Shown here one piece after another: positions 1-9,741 of a stretch of 64,000 nucleotides of DNA. The notes beneath the pieces were generated by a model. The model saw nothing but the letters and a program-made list of their open reading frames with translations, had not been told where the DNA came from and did no database searches. The DNA comes from Solimonas thermocellulolyticum. Its GTDB lineage: Bacteria; Pseudomonadota; Gammaproteobacteria; Nevskiales; Nevskiaceae. The DNA lies in the NCBI RefSeq assembly GCF_040327995.1, contig NZ_JBEPIJ010000001.1, positions 340,062 to 404,061 of the forward strand. Reading direction: 5' to 3'. The position numbers and the translations under genes were made by a program. Positions within the stretch are counted from its first letter, which is position 1. Each line of letters opens with the position of its first letter.

Positions 1-1
1 G

Positions 2-3000
2 CACGAACTGGAACGCGTCCGCGACGCCATTCCCGCCGGCAGCCCGCTGCAGCCCGGCGTGCTCGCGCTGGCGCTCGCGCGCCAGGCCGATCTCAAGCGC
101 GGCCGGCCGGTCGCACTCGCCATCGTCGCCGCCGATCTCGATGCGCTCAAGCAAGACATCGCGCGCGTGCTCGCGCATCTGCAGGGCGACGCCAAAGCGC
201 TGCCGCCGCACATCCGCCTGAACCGCGAAACACCGGCCGACAGCCCCGCCGTCGGTTTTCTGTTCCCGGGCCAGGGCGCGCAGTACGTCGACATGTGCCG
301 CGAGACCGCGCTGCACGTCGACGAACTGCGCAGCGCCGTCGAACTCGCCGAGGCGAGTCTGCGCGAGGTGCTGCCCGAGCGCCTGAGCGCGCGCATCTGG
401 CCGCCGGCCGCCTTCGATGCCGAGACCGAGAATCAGCAGAACGCCGCGATCACCGATACCCGCTACGCGCAACCGGCGATCGGTGCGCTGTCGCTGGGCT
501 ATCTCGGCCTCGCGCAGCGCCTGGGGCTGTCGGCGGTCGCCACCGGCGGCCACAGCTACGGCGAGTACAGCGCGCTGATGGCCTCGGGCGCGATCGACCC
601 GATCGACTTCCTGCGCCTGTCGGCGATCCGCGGTGCGGCCATGGCCGAGGCCGCGCGGCAGACCGAAGCCGGCGGCATGGCCGCGGTGCAGGCGCCGCGC
701 GCAAAGATCGAGGCGCTGATTGCGAATCTCGACGGCGTGGTCATCGCCAATCACAACGCCCCCGAACAGAGCGTGATCTCCGGGCCCAAGGCCCAGATCG
801 AGCGGGCCGTGACGCGACTCGGCGAGGCCGGTGTGCGCACGGTGCCGTTGCCGGTGTCGGGCGCCTTCCACACGGCGCTGATGGCACCGGCGCAGCCGCC
901 GCTGTCGCGGGCGATTCACGCGACGCGCTTTTGCGCGCCCGCGCTCGCGGTGTTCGCCAACCGCGACGGCCAGCCGTACCCGCGCGAGCCGCAGGCGGTG
1001 CAACAGCAGCTCGATGCGCATCTGCTGCAGCCGGTGGAGTTCGTCGCCCAGATCGAGGCGATGTACGCGGCCGGCGTGCGCGTGTTCCTCGAACTCGGAC
1101 CGCGCGGCATCTGCGCCGCGCTGGTGCGCCAGATTCTCGCCGGCCGCGACGACGCGCGCGCAGTATCGCTCGATAGCGGCATGCAGGGCATGAAGAGTCT
1201 GCAATTGGGCCTTGCCGAGCTGTTCGTCGCCGGCGTGCGCTTCGACGCCGCCGCGCTGCACGCCGGCCGCGGCCTGCCGCTGATCGAACCGGCGGCGCTG
1301 GCGCAGCACGCCGCGCAACCGACCTACGCCAGACACATCTGGTGGCTGTCCGGCGGCTGCGCGCGCGGCCCGGACGAAAGCGAGCGCCGCACCGGCAAGC
1401 TGCCGGCGCTGACCAAGGCTGCGCGCGACGCGGCGCGGGCGAAACTCGAAACTCAAATCCCGCCGCCAGCGGCACCGGCGGCGGCGCCGAGCCCCACCGC
1501 CGGCACGTCGAACGGGCTGTCGAACGAAGCCCTGCTCGCCTACCAGCAGACCATGCGCCAGTTCCTCGCACTGCAGGAGCGCGTGCTGCAGCAGTTCCTC
1601 GGTGGTGCCGCGCCAGTGCCCGCCGCAAACCCGGTCATGCCGACGCTGCCCGCCGCGCCGGCGCAGCCGCCAGGCGCCGCTGTGCCGGCGCCATCCGAAC
1701 ACCAGCGCGTCGAGCCGCAGCAGCACGGTGGACCGACACGACCGGCGCAGGCCACGTCTCACGTCTCACCGCTCACGTCTCACGACTCACGTCTCAGCTC
1801 TTCCGATGCCGTGGACTTCAAGTCCACGCTGCTGACCCTGGTGGCCGAGCGCACCGGCTATCCGACCGAGATGCTCGATCTCGACGCCGATCTGGAAGCG
1901 GACCTCGGCATCGACTCGATCAAGCGCGTCGAAATCATCGGCGCCTTGCAGAAGGCGCTGCCGGAAGCCATCGCCGCCGGCATCAAGTCGCACATGGCGC
2001 GCTACACCAAGGCGCGCACGCTCAAGGCCGTGCTGGCCGAACTGGCGACGCTCGAAGCTGCCGCAGCGCCTGCGCAAGCGGACGCCACGTCTCACGTCTC
2101 ACAACTCACCTCTCACGGCAGCGTCGACTTCAAATCCACGCTGCTGACCCTGGTCGCCGAGCGCACCGGCTATCCCACCGAGATGCTCGATCTCGACGCC
2201 GATCTGGAAGCGGACCTCGGCATCGACTCGATCAAGCGCGTCGAAATCATCGGCGCCTTGCAGAAGGCGCTGCCGGAAGCCATCGCCGCCGGCATCAAGT
2301 CGCACATGGCGCGCTACACTAAGGCGCGCACGCTCAAGGCCGTGCTGGCCGAACTGGCGACGCTCGAAGCTGCCGCAGCGCCGGCTCCGGCACAGACCAC
2401 GTCTCACGACTCACGCCTCACGTCTCACGACTCACTCTCCGTCTCTGGCGACCGCGGCGACGCTGTCCCCCTGCCCCGCTACGTGGTCAAGTCGCGCGCC
2501 GCCCCGCTGGCGGGAAACCCCGTGGACCTCAGCGGCCTCGCCCTGCTGCTCGGCGCCGACGATGCGATCCGCGACGGCCTCGCCCGCACGCTGCGCGCAC
2601 GCGGCCTAACGCCGGTCGGCATCGATGCCACGGATGCGGATGCCCTGCGCAACGCGATCGACGCCGCGCGCGCGCGGCACGGCCCGGTGCGTGCGCTGCT
2701 ACACCTGCACGGCCTCGGCGCCGCAGCGGCCGACGACATCGACGCCTGGCGCGCGCTCTATCGCCGCGACCTGTTGAGCCTGTTCCACGCGCTGCAGCAC
2801 TGCCATGACGAGCTGGCGGGCGCGCGCGTGCTCGCCGCCAGCCGCCTCGGCGGCACCTTCGGTCGCGATGCGATCGGCGACGGCGGCCCGCTCGCCGGCG
2901 GTGCCTGCGGTCTGCTCAACTGCCTGCGCATCGAACAGCCGGACTGCCGCGCGCGCGCGGTCGACTTCGACGGTCATACCGACGACGAGGTCGTCGAGCT

Positions 3001-4912
3001 GCTCGCCGCCGAGCTGTTCGCCGACGACGCCGAGACCGAGGCCGGCTACATCGGCCGCGAACGCTACGGCGCGGCGACGTTGGCGCAGCCTCTGACGGCC
3101 ACGCCGTTCGCGGCCGGTCTCAGCCCCCGATCCGATTGGGTGGTGTTGGCCAGCGGCGGCGCGCGCGGCATCACCGCGCAGATCATCGCGACGATGGCGC
3201 GGCCGGGCATGCACCTGGTGCTGCTCGGCCGTACGCCCGAGCCCGCGGCGGAAGCCGAGTCCACGGCCCGTCATGCCGATGCCGACGCCTTGCGCAAGGC
3301 ACTGCTGGCCGAGCGCCTCGCGCGCGGCGAGCGTCCGCGCCCGGTCGAGATCGAGGCCGATGTCAGCCGCATCCTCGTCGAGCGCGAGCTGCGCGCGAAC
3401 CTCGCGCGCCTGCGCGCGACCGGCGCCACGGTCGACTATCGCGCCGTCGACGCACGCGACGCCGATGCCTTCGGCGCGCTGATCGACGAGCTGTACGCGC
3501 GGCACGGCCGCATCGACGCCGTGCTGCACGCCGCCGGCGTGATCGAGGACAAGCTGATCAAGGACAAGCGCGCCGATTCCTTCGAGCGCGTGCTCGCCAC
3601 CAAGCTCGATCCGGCCTTCGTGCTCGCGCGCAGGCTGCGGCCCGAATCGCTCAAGCTGATTGCCTTCTTCACCTCGGTCGCCGGCCGCTACGGCAATCGC
3701 GGCCAGGCCGACTATGCCGCCGCCAACGAGGCATTGAACCGCCTCGCCTGGGAGCTGCAACGCCGCTGGACCCAGACCCGCGTGATCGCGGTGAACTGGG
3801 GCCCCTGGGAGGCCGGCATGGCCAACGCCGCGATCCAGGCACAGTTGCGCGAACGCGGCATGGAGCCGATCGGCATCGCCGCCGGCTGCCGCTTCTTCCT
3901 CGACGAGCTGGCGAGCGGGCCGCGCCACGAGGTCGAGCTCGTCGCCGGCCGCGGACCGTGGGGGCAGATGCAGCCACCCGCCGCCACCGCGCAGACGGCG
4001 GCGCCGCGCCACGCCTTCGTGCGCAAGCCGGCGCGCATCGGCGTCGGCGGCGCGGTTGCGCTCGACCTGCACCTGACCCTCGCCGAGGACCCCTGGCTAC
4101 GCGATCACCTGATCGACGGCCAGCCGGTGGTGCCGCTCGGCGTCGCGCTGGAAACGATGGCGCAGTTCGTCGCGCAGAACTGGCCCGGCTGGTGCGTGGC
4201 CGAGGTGCAGGACCTGCAGATGCGCGCGCCGCTGCACATCGACCCCGAGCATGGCAGCGACATCGTGCTGCGCGCGAAGGCGGCCACGCACGCGCAGGCC
4301 GACGGCCAGGTCATCACCGTGCAGCTCGGCGGCGCGCGCCGTGGCGAGGATCCTTACTTTCGCGCCAACGTGGTGCTGCGGCAGACGCCGCCCGCCGCCG
4401 CAGCGCCGCAGCTCGCGGCGCTCGCCGAACGCGATCCGATGGACGCCGCCGACGCCTATGCGCGCGTGCTGTGCCGCGGCGAGCGTCTGCGCGTGATCGA
4501 ACGTATCGACGCGCTCGCCGCCAACGGCGCTGCCGGTCGTGTGCGCGCCAGCAACGCCGCGCGCTTCGTCACCGCCTGCGATGCGCCGTGGCTGTTCGAT
4601 CCGGCGCTGCTCGACGCACTGACCCAGCTCGCCTTCGTCTGGGCCCACCGCCAGCGCGGCCACGGCGTGCTGCCGCTGCGCGTGGGTCGCGTGCGTCGCT
4701 ATGGCGATGCGCCCACGGGCCGCGTCGCGCTGGTGCAGCACTTGGTCGCGCTGTCGGACGAGCGGCTGCGCGTCGACGCCGAGTTCACCGACGCCCAGGG
4801 CGTACTGCGCTACGCGGTCGACGACTTCGTGCACACGATGAACGCCGCGCTCAGCCGGCTCGCACCCAGCTCGCCCGACTACGTGCGGCCGGGTCTCGGC
4901 CAGCGCGGCTGA
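2..4912 (+). CDS. PUFA-synthase-like iterative polyketide synthase, AT-ACP-ACP-KR-DH (5' end outside window)
   Basis: The frame is open to the window edge, so the GTG at 59 is probably internal and a ketosynthase lies upstream. Counting from that GTG, domains are: malonyl/acyl transferase about 65-380 (GQGAQ near 71; GHSYGEY with nucleophile Ser166); an Ala/Pro linker; two ACP domains with LGIDSIKR motifs (Ser620 and Ser724 carry phosphopantetheine); a ketoreductase about 830-1280 (GGARGIT loop; catalytic Ser1206 and Tyr1219); and a hot-dog dehydratase with His1350. This is the order of PfaA and related secondary-lipid synthases, so it should build a long fatty-acyl or polyketide chain from malonyl units in the cytoplasm. 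The next megasynthase starts 3 nt after the stop, so the two are probably co-translated. The product cannot be read from the sequence. Confidence 0.88.
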   Translation, partial: HELERVRDAIPAGSPLQPGVLALALARQADLKRGRPVALAIVAADLDALKQDIARVLAHLQGDAKALPPHIRLNRETPADSPAVGFLFPGQGAQYVDMCRETALHVDELRSAVELAEASLREVLPERLSARIWPPAAFDAETENQQNAAITDTRYAQPAIGALSLGYLGLAQRLGLSAVATGGHSYGEYSALMASGAIDPIDFLRLSAIRGAAMAEAARQTEAGGMAAVQAPRAKIEALIANLDGVVIANHNAPEQSVISGPKAQIERAVTRLGEAGVRTVPLPVSGAFHTALMAPAQPPLSRAIHATRFCAPALAVFANRDGQPYPREPQAVQQQLDAHLLQPVEFVAQIEAMYAAGVRVFLELGPRGICAALVRQILAGRDDARAVSLDSGMQGMKSLQLGLAELFVAGVRFDAAALHAGRGLPLIEPAALAQHAAQPTYARHIWWLSGGCARGPDESERRTGKLPALTKAARDAARAKLETQIPPPAAPAAAPSPTAGTSNGLSNEALLAYQQTMRQFLALQERVLQQFLGGAAPVPAANPVMPTLPAAPAQPPGAAVPAPSEHQRVEPQQHGGPTRPAQATSHVSPLTSHDSRLSSSDAVDFKSTLLTLVAERTGYPTEMLDLDADLEADLGIDSIKRVEIIGALQKALPEAIAAGIKSHMARYTKARTLKAVLAELATLEAAAAPAQADATSHVSQLTSHGSVDFKSTLLTLVAERTGYPTEMLDLDADLEADLGIDSIKRVEIIGALQKALPEAIAAGIKSHMARYTKARTLKAVLAELATLEAAAAPAPAQTTSHDSRLTSHDSLSVSGDRGDAVPLPRYVVKSRAAPLAGNPVDLSGLALLLGADDAIRDGLARTLRARGLTPVGIDATDADALRNAIDAARARHGPVRALLHLHGLGAAAADDIDAWRALYRRDLLSLFHALQHCHDELAGARVLAASRLGGTFGRDAIGDGGPLAGGACGLLNCLRIEQPDCRARAVDFDGHTDDEVVELLAAELFADDAETEAGYIGRERYGAATLAQPLTATPFAAGLSPRSDWVVLASGGARGITAQIIATMARPGMHLVLLGRTPEPAAEAESTARHADADALRKALLAERLARGERPRPVEIEADVSRILVERELRANLARLRATGATVDYRAVDARDADAFGALIDELYARHGRIDAVLHAAGVIEDKLIKDKRADSFERVLATKLDPAFVLARRLRPESLKLIAFFTSVAGRYGNRGQADYAAANEALNRLAWELQRRWTQTRVIAVNWGPWEAGMANAAIQAQLRERGMEPIGIAAGCRFFLDELASGPRHEVELVAGRGPWGQMQPPAATAQTAAPRHAFVRKPARIGVGGAVALDLHLTLAEDPWLRDHLIDGQPVVPLGVALETMAQFVAQNWPGWCVAEVQDLQMRAPLHIDPEHGSDIVLRAKAATHAQADGQVITVQLGGARRGEDPYFRANVVLRQTPPAAAAPQLAALAERDPMDAADAYARVLCRGERLRVIERIDALAANGAAGRVRASNAARFVTACDAPWLFDPALLDALTQLAFVWAHRQRGHGVLPLRVGRVRRYGDAPTGRVALVQHLVALSDERLRVDAEFTDAQGVLRYAVDDFVHTMNAALSRLAPSSPDYVRPGLGQRG
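1753..1800 (+). repeat. CGTCTCA-type microrepeat coding the linker before ACP 1
   Basis: Degenerate tandem copies of a 7-8 bp unit (ACGTCTC / ACGACTC) are translated in frame as a Thr-Ser-His-Val/Asp-Ser-rich linker. Its composition differs from the Ala/Pro-rich linkers around it. The same unit recurs at 2086-2117 and 2398-2440, each time at an ACP boundary. Confidence 0.8.
1811..2070 (+). repeat. ACP repeat, copy 1 (260 bp)
   Basis: The 260-bp block coding the first ACP is nearly identical to 2123-2382, offset 312 bp. I count five differences, all at synonymous third positions (for example GTG/GTC, AAG/AAA and ACC/ACT). The two ACP proteins are therefore identical over this block, which indicates recent duplication or ongoing gene conversion. 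Confidence 0.9.
2086..2117 (+). repeat. CGTCTCA-type microrepeat coding the linker between the ACPs
   Basis: Second copy cluster of the same 7-8 bp unit, translated as a Ser/His/Thr-rich linker separating the two ACP domains. Confidence 0.8.
2123..2382 (+). repeat. ACP repeat, copy 2 (260 bp)
   Basis: Second copy of the ACP block at 1811-2070, same length, differing at five silent sites by eye. It carries the attachment Ser codon at 2228-2230. Confidence 0.9.
2398..2440 (+). repeat. CGTCTCA-type microrepeat after ACP 2
   Basis: Third in-frame cluster of the same unit, coding the linker between the second ACP and the ketoreductase region. Confidence 0.8.
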
Positions 4913-4915
4913 CCC

Positions 4916-7900
4916 GTGGCGCGGCCGCTCGACATCGCCATCATCGGTCTCGCCGGGGTCTACCCCGGCGCCAAGGACGCGCGTGCGTTCTGGCAGAACA
5001 TCTGCGCCAAGGTCGACGCGATCAGCGAGGCACCGGCCGACTGGGTCGGCCCGTACTTCGAGCCGGGCACGAATGCCGACGACCGCATCTACACCACGCG
5101 CGGCGGCTTCCTGCACGAACTCGCCCACGTCGATCCGCTCGAAGTTGGGCTGATGCCGAGCGTCGCCGCCGGCGCCGATCCGGATCACCTGCTCGCGCTC
5201 AAGCTCGCGCGCGATGCGCTCGCCGACGCCGGTTACGCCCAGGGCAAGGGCATCGACGGTTCGCGCGCCGGCGTCGTCATCGCGCGCGGCACCTACGGCA
5301 ACCGCGGGCTGGCCAGCATGCTCGCGCGCGGCTTCTTCATGGATCAAATGATGGACGTGATCCGGCAGTTGCGGCCGGACTTCACCGAGGCCGAGATCCG
5401 CGCGCTGCAGACCGATCTGAAGAAGCAGTTGCCGCCCTACGGCGGTGACTTCGTCGGTGTGCTCACGCCCAACGTCATCGCCGGCCTGATCGCCAACCGC
5501 CTCGATTTCATGGGGCCGAGCTACATCGTCGATGCCGCCTGTGCCTCGGCGCTGATCGCGCTCGATCAGGCGGTGCAGGAACTCACCAGCGGCCGCTGCG
5601 ACCTGATGCTGTGCGGCGGCACCCAGGCGCAGACGCCGCCGCAGCTCTTCATCCAGTTCTGCCAGATCCAGGCCTTGTCGCGCGATCGCCTGCGCCCGTT
5701 CCAGAAAGGCGCGGACGGCACCCTGCTCGGCGAGGGCAGCGGCATGCTGGTGCTCAAGCGCCTCGCCGATGCCGAGGCCGCCGGCGATCGCATCTACGCG
5801 GTGATCAAGGGCATCGGCACGGCCTCCGACGGCAAGGCCAAGGGCCTGCTCGCGCCGCGTCTGGAAGGCGAGGTGCTGGCGCTGCGCCGCGCTTACGAAA
5901 GCTCCGGCATCGACCCGCTGACCGTCGATCTGATCGAGGCGCACGGCACCGGCACCGTCGTCGGCGACAAGACCGAGATCGAAGCGCTGACCGAGGTGTT
6001 CGGCGCGCGCGGCAGAGGTCCTAAGATCGCGATCTCGGCGGTCAAGTCGATGATCGGCCACTGCCTGCCGGCAACCGGCACCGCGTCGCTGATCAAGACC
6101 GCGCTGGCGCTGCACCACAAGGTGCTGCCGCCGATGCTCTGCGACGAGCCTGACCCGGCGCTAAATCTGGAACGCACGCCGCTGTACATCAACAACCAGA
6201 CGCGGCCGTGGGTACACGGTGGCGAGACCCCGCGGCGCGCCGGCGTCAATGCCTTCGGCTTCGGCGGCATCAACGCGCACGTCGTGCTCGAAGAGTACGT
6301 GCCGGCACTGGCGAAGACGCAGGTCGGCGTACTCAACACGCCGGAATCCGGCGAAGTGTTCCTGCTCGCCGCGGACAGCCGCGACCGCCTCGTCGAACTC
6401 GCGCAGGCTGCGCTGGCGCAGCTCGATGCTGCCTTGCCGTTGACGCCGGCCGAAGTCGCGCGCGCCGCGAGCGCGCACACGCGCGGCGCGCACCGGCTCG
6501 CCATCGTCTGCGACGGTGCCGCCGATCTGCGCAAGAAGCTCGGCAGCGCGCTCGACAAGCTCGCCAGCGCGGACGCGGCGCCGTTCAAGACCCGCAACGG
6601 CGTGTACTACGGTCATGGGCAGGCACCCGGCAAGCTGTGCCTGCTGTTCCCGGGCGAGGGTTCGCAATACCCCGACATGCTGCGCGAGCTCGCGCTGCGC
6701 TTTCCGCAGGTGCGCGCGGGCTTCGACTTCATCGAGGACGCCGCGCGCCGCCGCGGCAGCCGCTCGCGCGCGGCGCTGGTGTATCCCGCGCCGACCGGCT
6801 ACGACGCCGCGCAGCGCGCCGAACTCGAAGCCGCGCTGCAGACGATGGATGTCGGCGCCGAAAGCGTGTTCGCGGCGAGCCTCGCACTGCAGCGGCTCTA
6901 CGACGACCTCGCCCTGCACTTCGACGCGATGCTCGGTCACTCCACCGGCGAGAACACCGCGCTGACCGCCTCGGGCGTGCGCCGCTACGCCTCGACCGAC
7001 GAGCTCGCCGAGGCGGTGCAGGCGGTCCATGGTCTGTACCGGCGCCTCGACGCCGAAGGACGCATCGTCCACGGCACGCTGCTGTCCGTGGGCGGACTCG
7101 ACGAGGCGATGCGCGCCGAGCTGCTCGCCGGCGATCACGGCCTGCAACTGGCGATGGACAACTGCCCGAACCAGCTCGTGCTGTTCGGTACGCCCGAGGC
7201 GGCCGAGCGGCTGCGTGAGCAGCTCTCGGCACAGGGCGCGATCTGCCAGGCGCTGGCCTTCGGTCGCGCTTACCACACGCCGCTGTTCAAACCGATGGCC
7301 GACGCCTTCCGCGACTACTTCCGCGCGCTCGACTTCGGTCCCGGCCGCGTGCCGCTGTACAGCGCGCGCAGTTGCGCGCCGTTTCCGGACGACGCCGCGG
7401 CCATCCGCGAACTGGCCGCGCAGCAGTGGGAAAACCCGGTGCGCTTCACCGAGACGCTGCGGCGACTCTACGACGACGGCTACCGCGTGTTTCTCGAAGT
7501 CGGTCCCGGCGGCACTCTCACCTCGTTCGTCGCCGACACGCTGCGCGACAAGTCCGACGTGATCGCCATCGCCAGCGACAACCGCCGCCGCGGCAGCCTG
7601 ACGCAGTTCCACACCGCACTGGCGACGCTGTTCGCCGCCGGCATCGTCTTCGATCCGCGCAAGCTGTACGCGCATCGCGATGTCGCCGAGTTCGATCTGC
7701 TCGCGCCGCCGCGTGTGCCGAAGACGGGTGCGCCCAAGCAAGCCCTGCGCATGCCGCAGGTGGTGTTGCCGGCGCAGTGGAAGCGGCCGTTGCCGGCGAC
7801 CTCCCCTCTCCCGCAAGCGGGAACGGCGAACGAGGATGCGCGCCTCGCCCTGCTGCGCAGCCACTTCGCGCTGATGCAGGACTTTCTCGACAGCCAGGCG

Positions 7901-9697
7901 CGCGTGCTCGGTCTGGTCGCGGGCGTGGCAACGACGGTGACACCGACGGCCCCAGCGCCGGGGCTCGATCCCGCCTACCCGCTGCTCGGCACCGTGCGCG
8001 AGCAAAGCGACGCGCATCTGGTGATGGAACGCCGCTTCGATCTCGACACCGACGCCTTCCTGCGCGATCACTGCATCGGCGGCGCGCCGAGCGCGCGCGA
8101 TCCTTCGCTGCTGGCGATTCCGGTGATGCCGTTCACCTTCAGCCTCGAAATCTGCGCCGAGGCGGCGGCCAAGCTGGTCGGATGCGCCGACCTCAAGGTG
8201 GTCGCCCTCGAACACGCCCGCGGCAGCCGCTGGCTGTCGCTCGACGACGGTGCGCTCCACCTGCGCATCGCCGCCGAGCGCATCCCCACGCAGAACGACG
8301 AAGCCGCGCGCGTGCACGTGCGCCTGTTCCTGCTCGGCGACGCCGCACCGAGCGGCGGCGTGATCGTGTTCGAGGCGCAGGTGCTGCTCGCCGCCGACTA
8401 CCTGCCGGCGCCGCCGCCGCTGGACTGGCCGGGCGCCGACGCCAAGCCGCCGCGCTTCAACGCCGACGACGCGCTGTACACGCGCGGCATGTTCCACGGC
8501 CCGCGCCTGCAGGGCGCGAAGAAGCTGCTGCGCTGGAACGCGCAGGCGATCGACATGGAACTGACGACGCTGCCGACGCAAGACTGGTTCGGCTTCACCC
8601 AGGCGCCGCGGCTGCAACTGGACGCGGCGCTCGCCGACGTGCTCGGCCAGACCTTTTACTACTGGCTGCAGGAGCAGCACGGCGGCCTCGTCAACTGCTT
8701 CCCCTACGCCATCGGCCGGCTGACGCTGCACGCGCCGCCGCTGCCGGCCGGCACGCCGCTCTACAGCCGCGCGCGGCTGCAGGTACCGGCGCCGGATCGC
8801 CTGAGCGCCGATGTCGAGGCCCGCGATGCGCAGAATCGCGTGGTCATGCGCGCCACGCAGTGGGAAGACCGAACCTTCGAGGTGCCGGAGCGCTTCTACC
8901 GTTTCCGTCTGCAGCCGGCACGGAACTTTCTCGGCGAGGTGTGGATGGACGGCCTGCTGCCGCCGGGGCTGCACGCGCGGCGTGTCGCGCCGTTCGACGA
9001 CGATCTGCTCGCCTCGGGTGGCGGCATCTGGGGCCGCGGCCTCGCCCACATGGTGCTGAATCGTGCCGAACGCGCGCGCTGGTACGCGCTGCCGGCCGCA
9101 GGCCCGCGTCGCGAGGAATGGCTGCTCGGACGCATCGCGGCGAAGGAGGCCGCGCGCGACTGGCTGCGCACGCGTCATCGGCTCGAACTCGCCAGCGCCG
9201 ACATCGAGATCGTCGGCGACGATCGCGGCCGCCCCGAGATCCGCATCGATGCGCTGCCCCATGCGGCCATGCCGGCGCTGTCGATCGCGCACAGCCACGG
9301 CTTTGCGGCAGCGGTCGTGGCCGACCCGGGCCTTGCGGTCGGCTTGGACTACCAGCGCCTGCGCTCGATCCGCGCCAACGAGTTGATCCAGGGCGCCTTC
9401 GGCGACGCCGAGCAACATTGGTTCGCAAAGCTCGACGAGGGCGAGCGCGGTCTGGTCGCCACCGCACTGTGGTGCGCCAAGGAGGCCGCGTCCAAGGCCG
9501 CCGGCACGGGCCTTCAAGGCCGGCCGCTGGACTGGGTCGTGAGCGCCTGCCAGCTCGATCCGCGCAGCGTTGCCTTCGGTTCTGCACAGGTCGTGCACGC
9601 CGGTCGGGTTTATGATGTGGCCCTGCAGTTCGAAGGCCGCGACGCGATCAGCGCGCTGTGCCTCGTTGCGGCTCCTGCCCGCCAGCACGTTTCCTGA
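4916..9697 (+). CDS. Second megasynthase subunit, KS-AT-DH with C-terminal 4'-phosphopantetheinyl transferase
   Basis: 1593 residues, GTG start 3 nt after the previous stop. The ketosynthase occupies about 1-460 with a complete triad: Cys209 (DAACAS), His343 (EAHGTGT) and His382 (KSMIGH). The acyltransferase follows at about 580-900 (FPGEGSQ; GHSTGE with Ser676). Hot-dog dehydratase-like sequence spans about 1010-1340 (RDHCIGG; FHGPRLQG). The C-terminus is a Sfp/PfaE-type phosphopantetheinyl transferase (GLDYQ with Asp1478; WCAKEAASK with Lys1522), which could prime the ACPs of the first subunit. A PPTase fused to a KS-AT-DH subunit departs from the canonical PfaA-E split. No PfaD-type enoylreductase is visible in the window. 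Confidence 0.88.
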   Translation: MARPLDIAIIGLAGVYPGAKDARAFWQNICAKVDAISEAPADWVGPYFEPGTNADDRIYTTRGGFLHELAHVDPLEVGLMPSVAAGADPDHLLALKLARDALADAGYAQGKGIDGSRAGVVIARGTYGNRGLASMLARGFFMDQMMDVIRQLRPDFTEAEIRALQTDLKKQLPPYGGDFVGVLTPNVIAGLIANRLDFMGPSYIVDAACASALIALDQAVQELTSGRCDLMLCGGTQAQTPPQLFIQFCQIQALSRDRLRPFQKGADGTLLGEGSGMLVLKRLADAEAAGDRIYAVIKGIGTASDGKAKGLLAPRLEGEVLALRRAYESSGIDPLTVDLIEAHGTGTVVGDKTEIEALTEVFGARGRGPKIAISAVKSMIGHCLPATGTASLIKTALALHHKVLPPMLCDEPDPALNLERTPLYINNQTRPWVHGGETPRRAGVNAFGFGGINAHVVLEEYVPALAKTQVGVLNTPESGEVFLLAADSRDRLVELAQAALAQLDAALPLTPAEVARAASAHTRGAHRLAIVCDGAADLRKKLGSALDKLASADAAPFKTRNGVYYGHGQAPGKLCLLFPGEGSQYPDMLRELALRFPQVRAGFDFIEDAARRRGSRSRAALVYPAPTGYDAAQRAELEAALQTMDVGAESVFAASLALQRLYDDLALHFDAMLGHSTGENTALTASGVRRYASTDELAEAVQAVHGLYRRLDAEGRIVHGTLLSVGGLDEAMRAELLAGDHGLQLAMDNCPNQLVLFGTPEAAERLREQLSAQGAICQALAFGRAYHTPLFKPMADAFRDYFRALDFGPGRVPLYSARSCAPFPDDAAAIRELAAQQWENPVRFTETLRRLYDDGYRVFLEVGPGGTLTSFVADTLRDKSDVIAIASDNRRRGSLTQFHTALATLFAAGIVFDPRKLYAHRDVAEFDLLAPPRVPKTGAPKQALRMPQVVLPAQWKRPLPATSPLPQAGTANEDARLALLRSHFALMQDFLDSQARVLGLVAGVATTVTPTAPAPGLDPAYPLLGTVREQSDAHLVMERRFDLDTDAFLRDHCIGGAPSARDPSLLAIPVMPFTFSLEICAEAAAKLVGCADLKVVALEHARGSRWLSLDDGALHLRIAAERIPTQNDEAARVHVRLFLLGDAAPSGGVIVFEAQVLLAADYLPAPPPLDWPGADAKPPRFNADDALYTRGMFHGPRLQGAKKLLRWNAQAIDMELTTLPTQDWFGFTQAPRLQLDAALADVLGQTFYYWLQEQHGGLVNCFPYAIGRLTLHAPPLPAGTPLYSRARLQVPAPDRLSADVEARDAQNRVVMRATQWEDRTFEVPERFYRFRLQPARNFLGEVWMDGLLPPGLHARRVAPFDDDLLASGGGIWGRGLAHMVLNRAERARWYALPAAGPRREEWLLGRIAAKEAARDWLRTRHRLELASADIEIVGDDRGRPEIRIDALPHAAMPALSIAHSHGFAAAVVADPGLAVGLDYQRLRSIRANELIQGAFGDAEQHWFAKLDEGERGLVATALWCAKEAASKAAGTGLQGRPLDWVVSACQLDPRSVAFGSAQVVHAGRVYDVALQFEGRDAISALCLVAAPARQHVS
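7805..7824 (+). repeat. Dispersed palindromic repeat in an interdomain linker, copy 1
   Basis: The 20-mer CCTCTCCCGCAAGCGGGAAC contains the arms CCCGC and GCGGG around AA. It codes Pro-Leu-Pro-Gln-Ala-Gly-Thr in the linker between the AT and DH regions. A copy matching at 18 of 20 bases lies at 56103-56122 in an unrelated gene, also in an interdomain linker. Confidence 0.65.
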
Positions 9698-9741
9698 GCC
9701 AGCGCGCCTGCATTCGCGTCGACTTGCCTTTGCATCCCGTC

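Noticed and set aside
1753..2440. Short repeats at the ACP linkers as a CRISPR-like array
   Set aside because: Units are 7-8 bp, imperfect and in frame within coding sequence, with no spacers of constant length.
6161..9688. Very long open frame on the - strand (1175 codons) opposite the second megasynthase
   Set aside because: It is rich in Arg/Gln/His with no domain pattern and mirrors the GC-biased codon use of the real gene. Similar shadows at 4097-6118 (-), 2699-4072 (-), 44303-46624 (-), 48238-50505 (+) and 14566-15759 (+) were dropped for the same reason.
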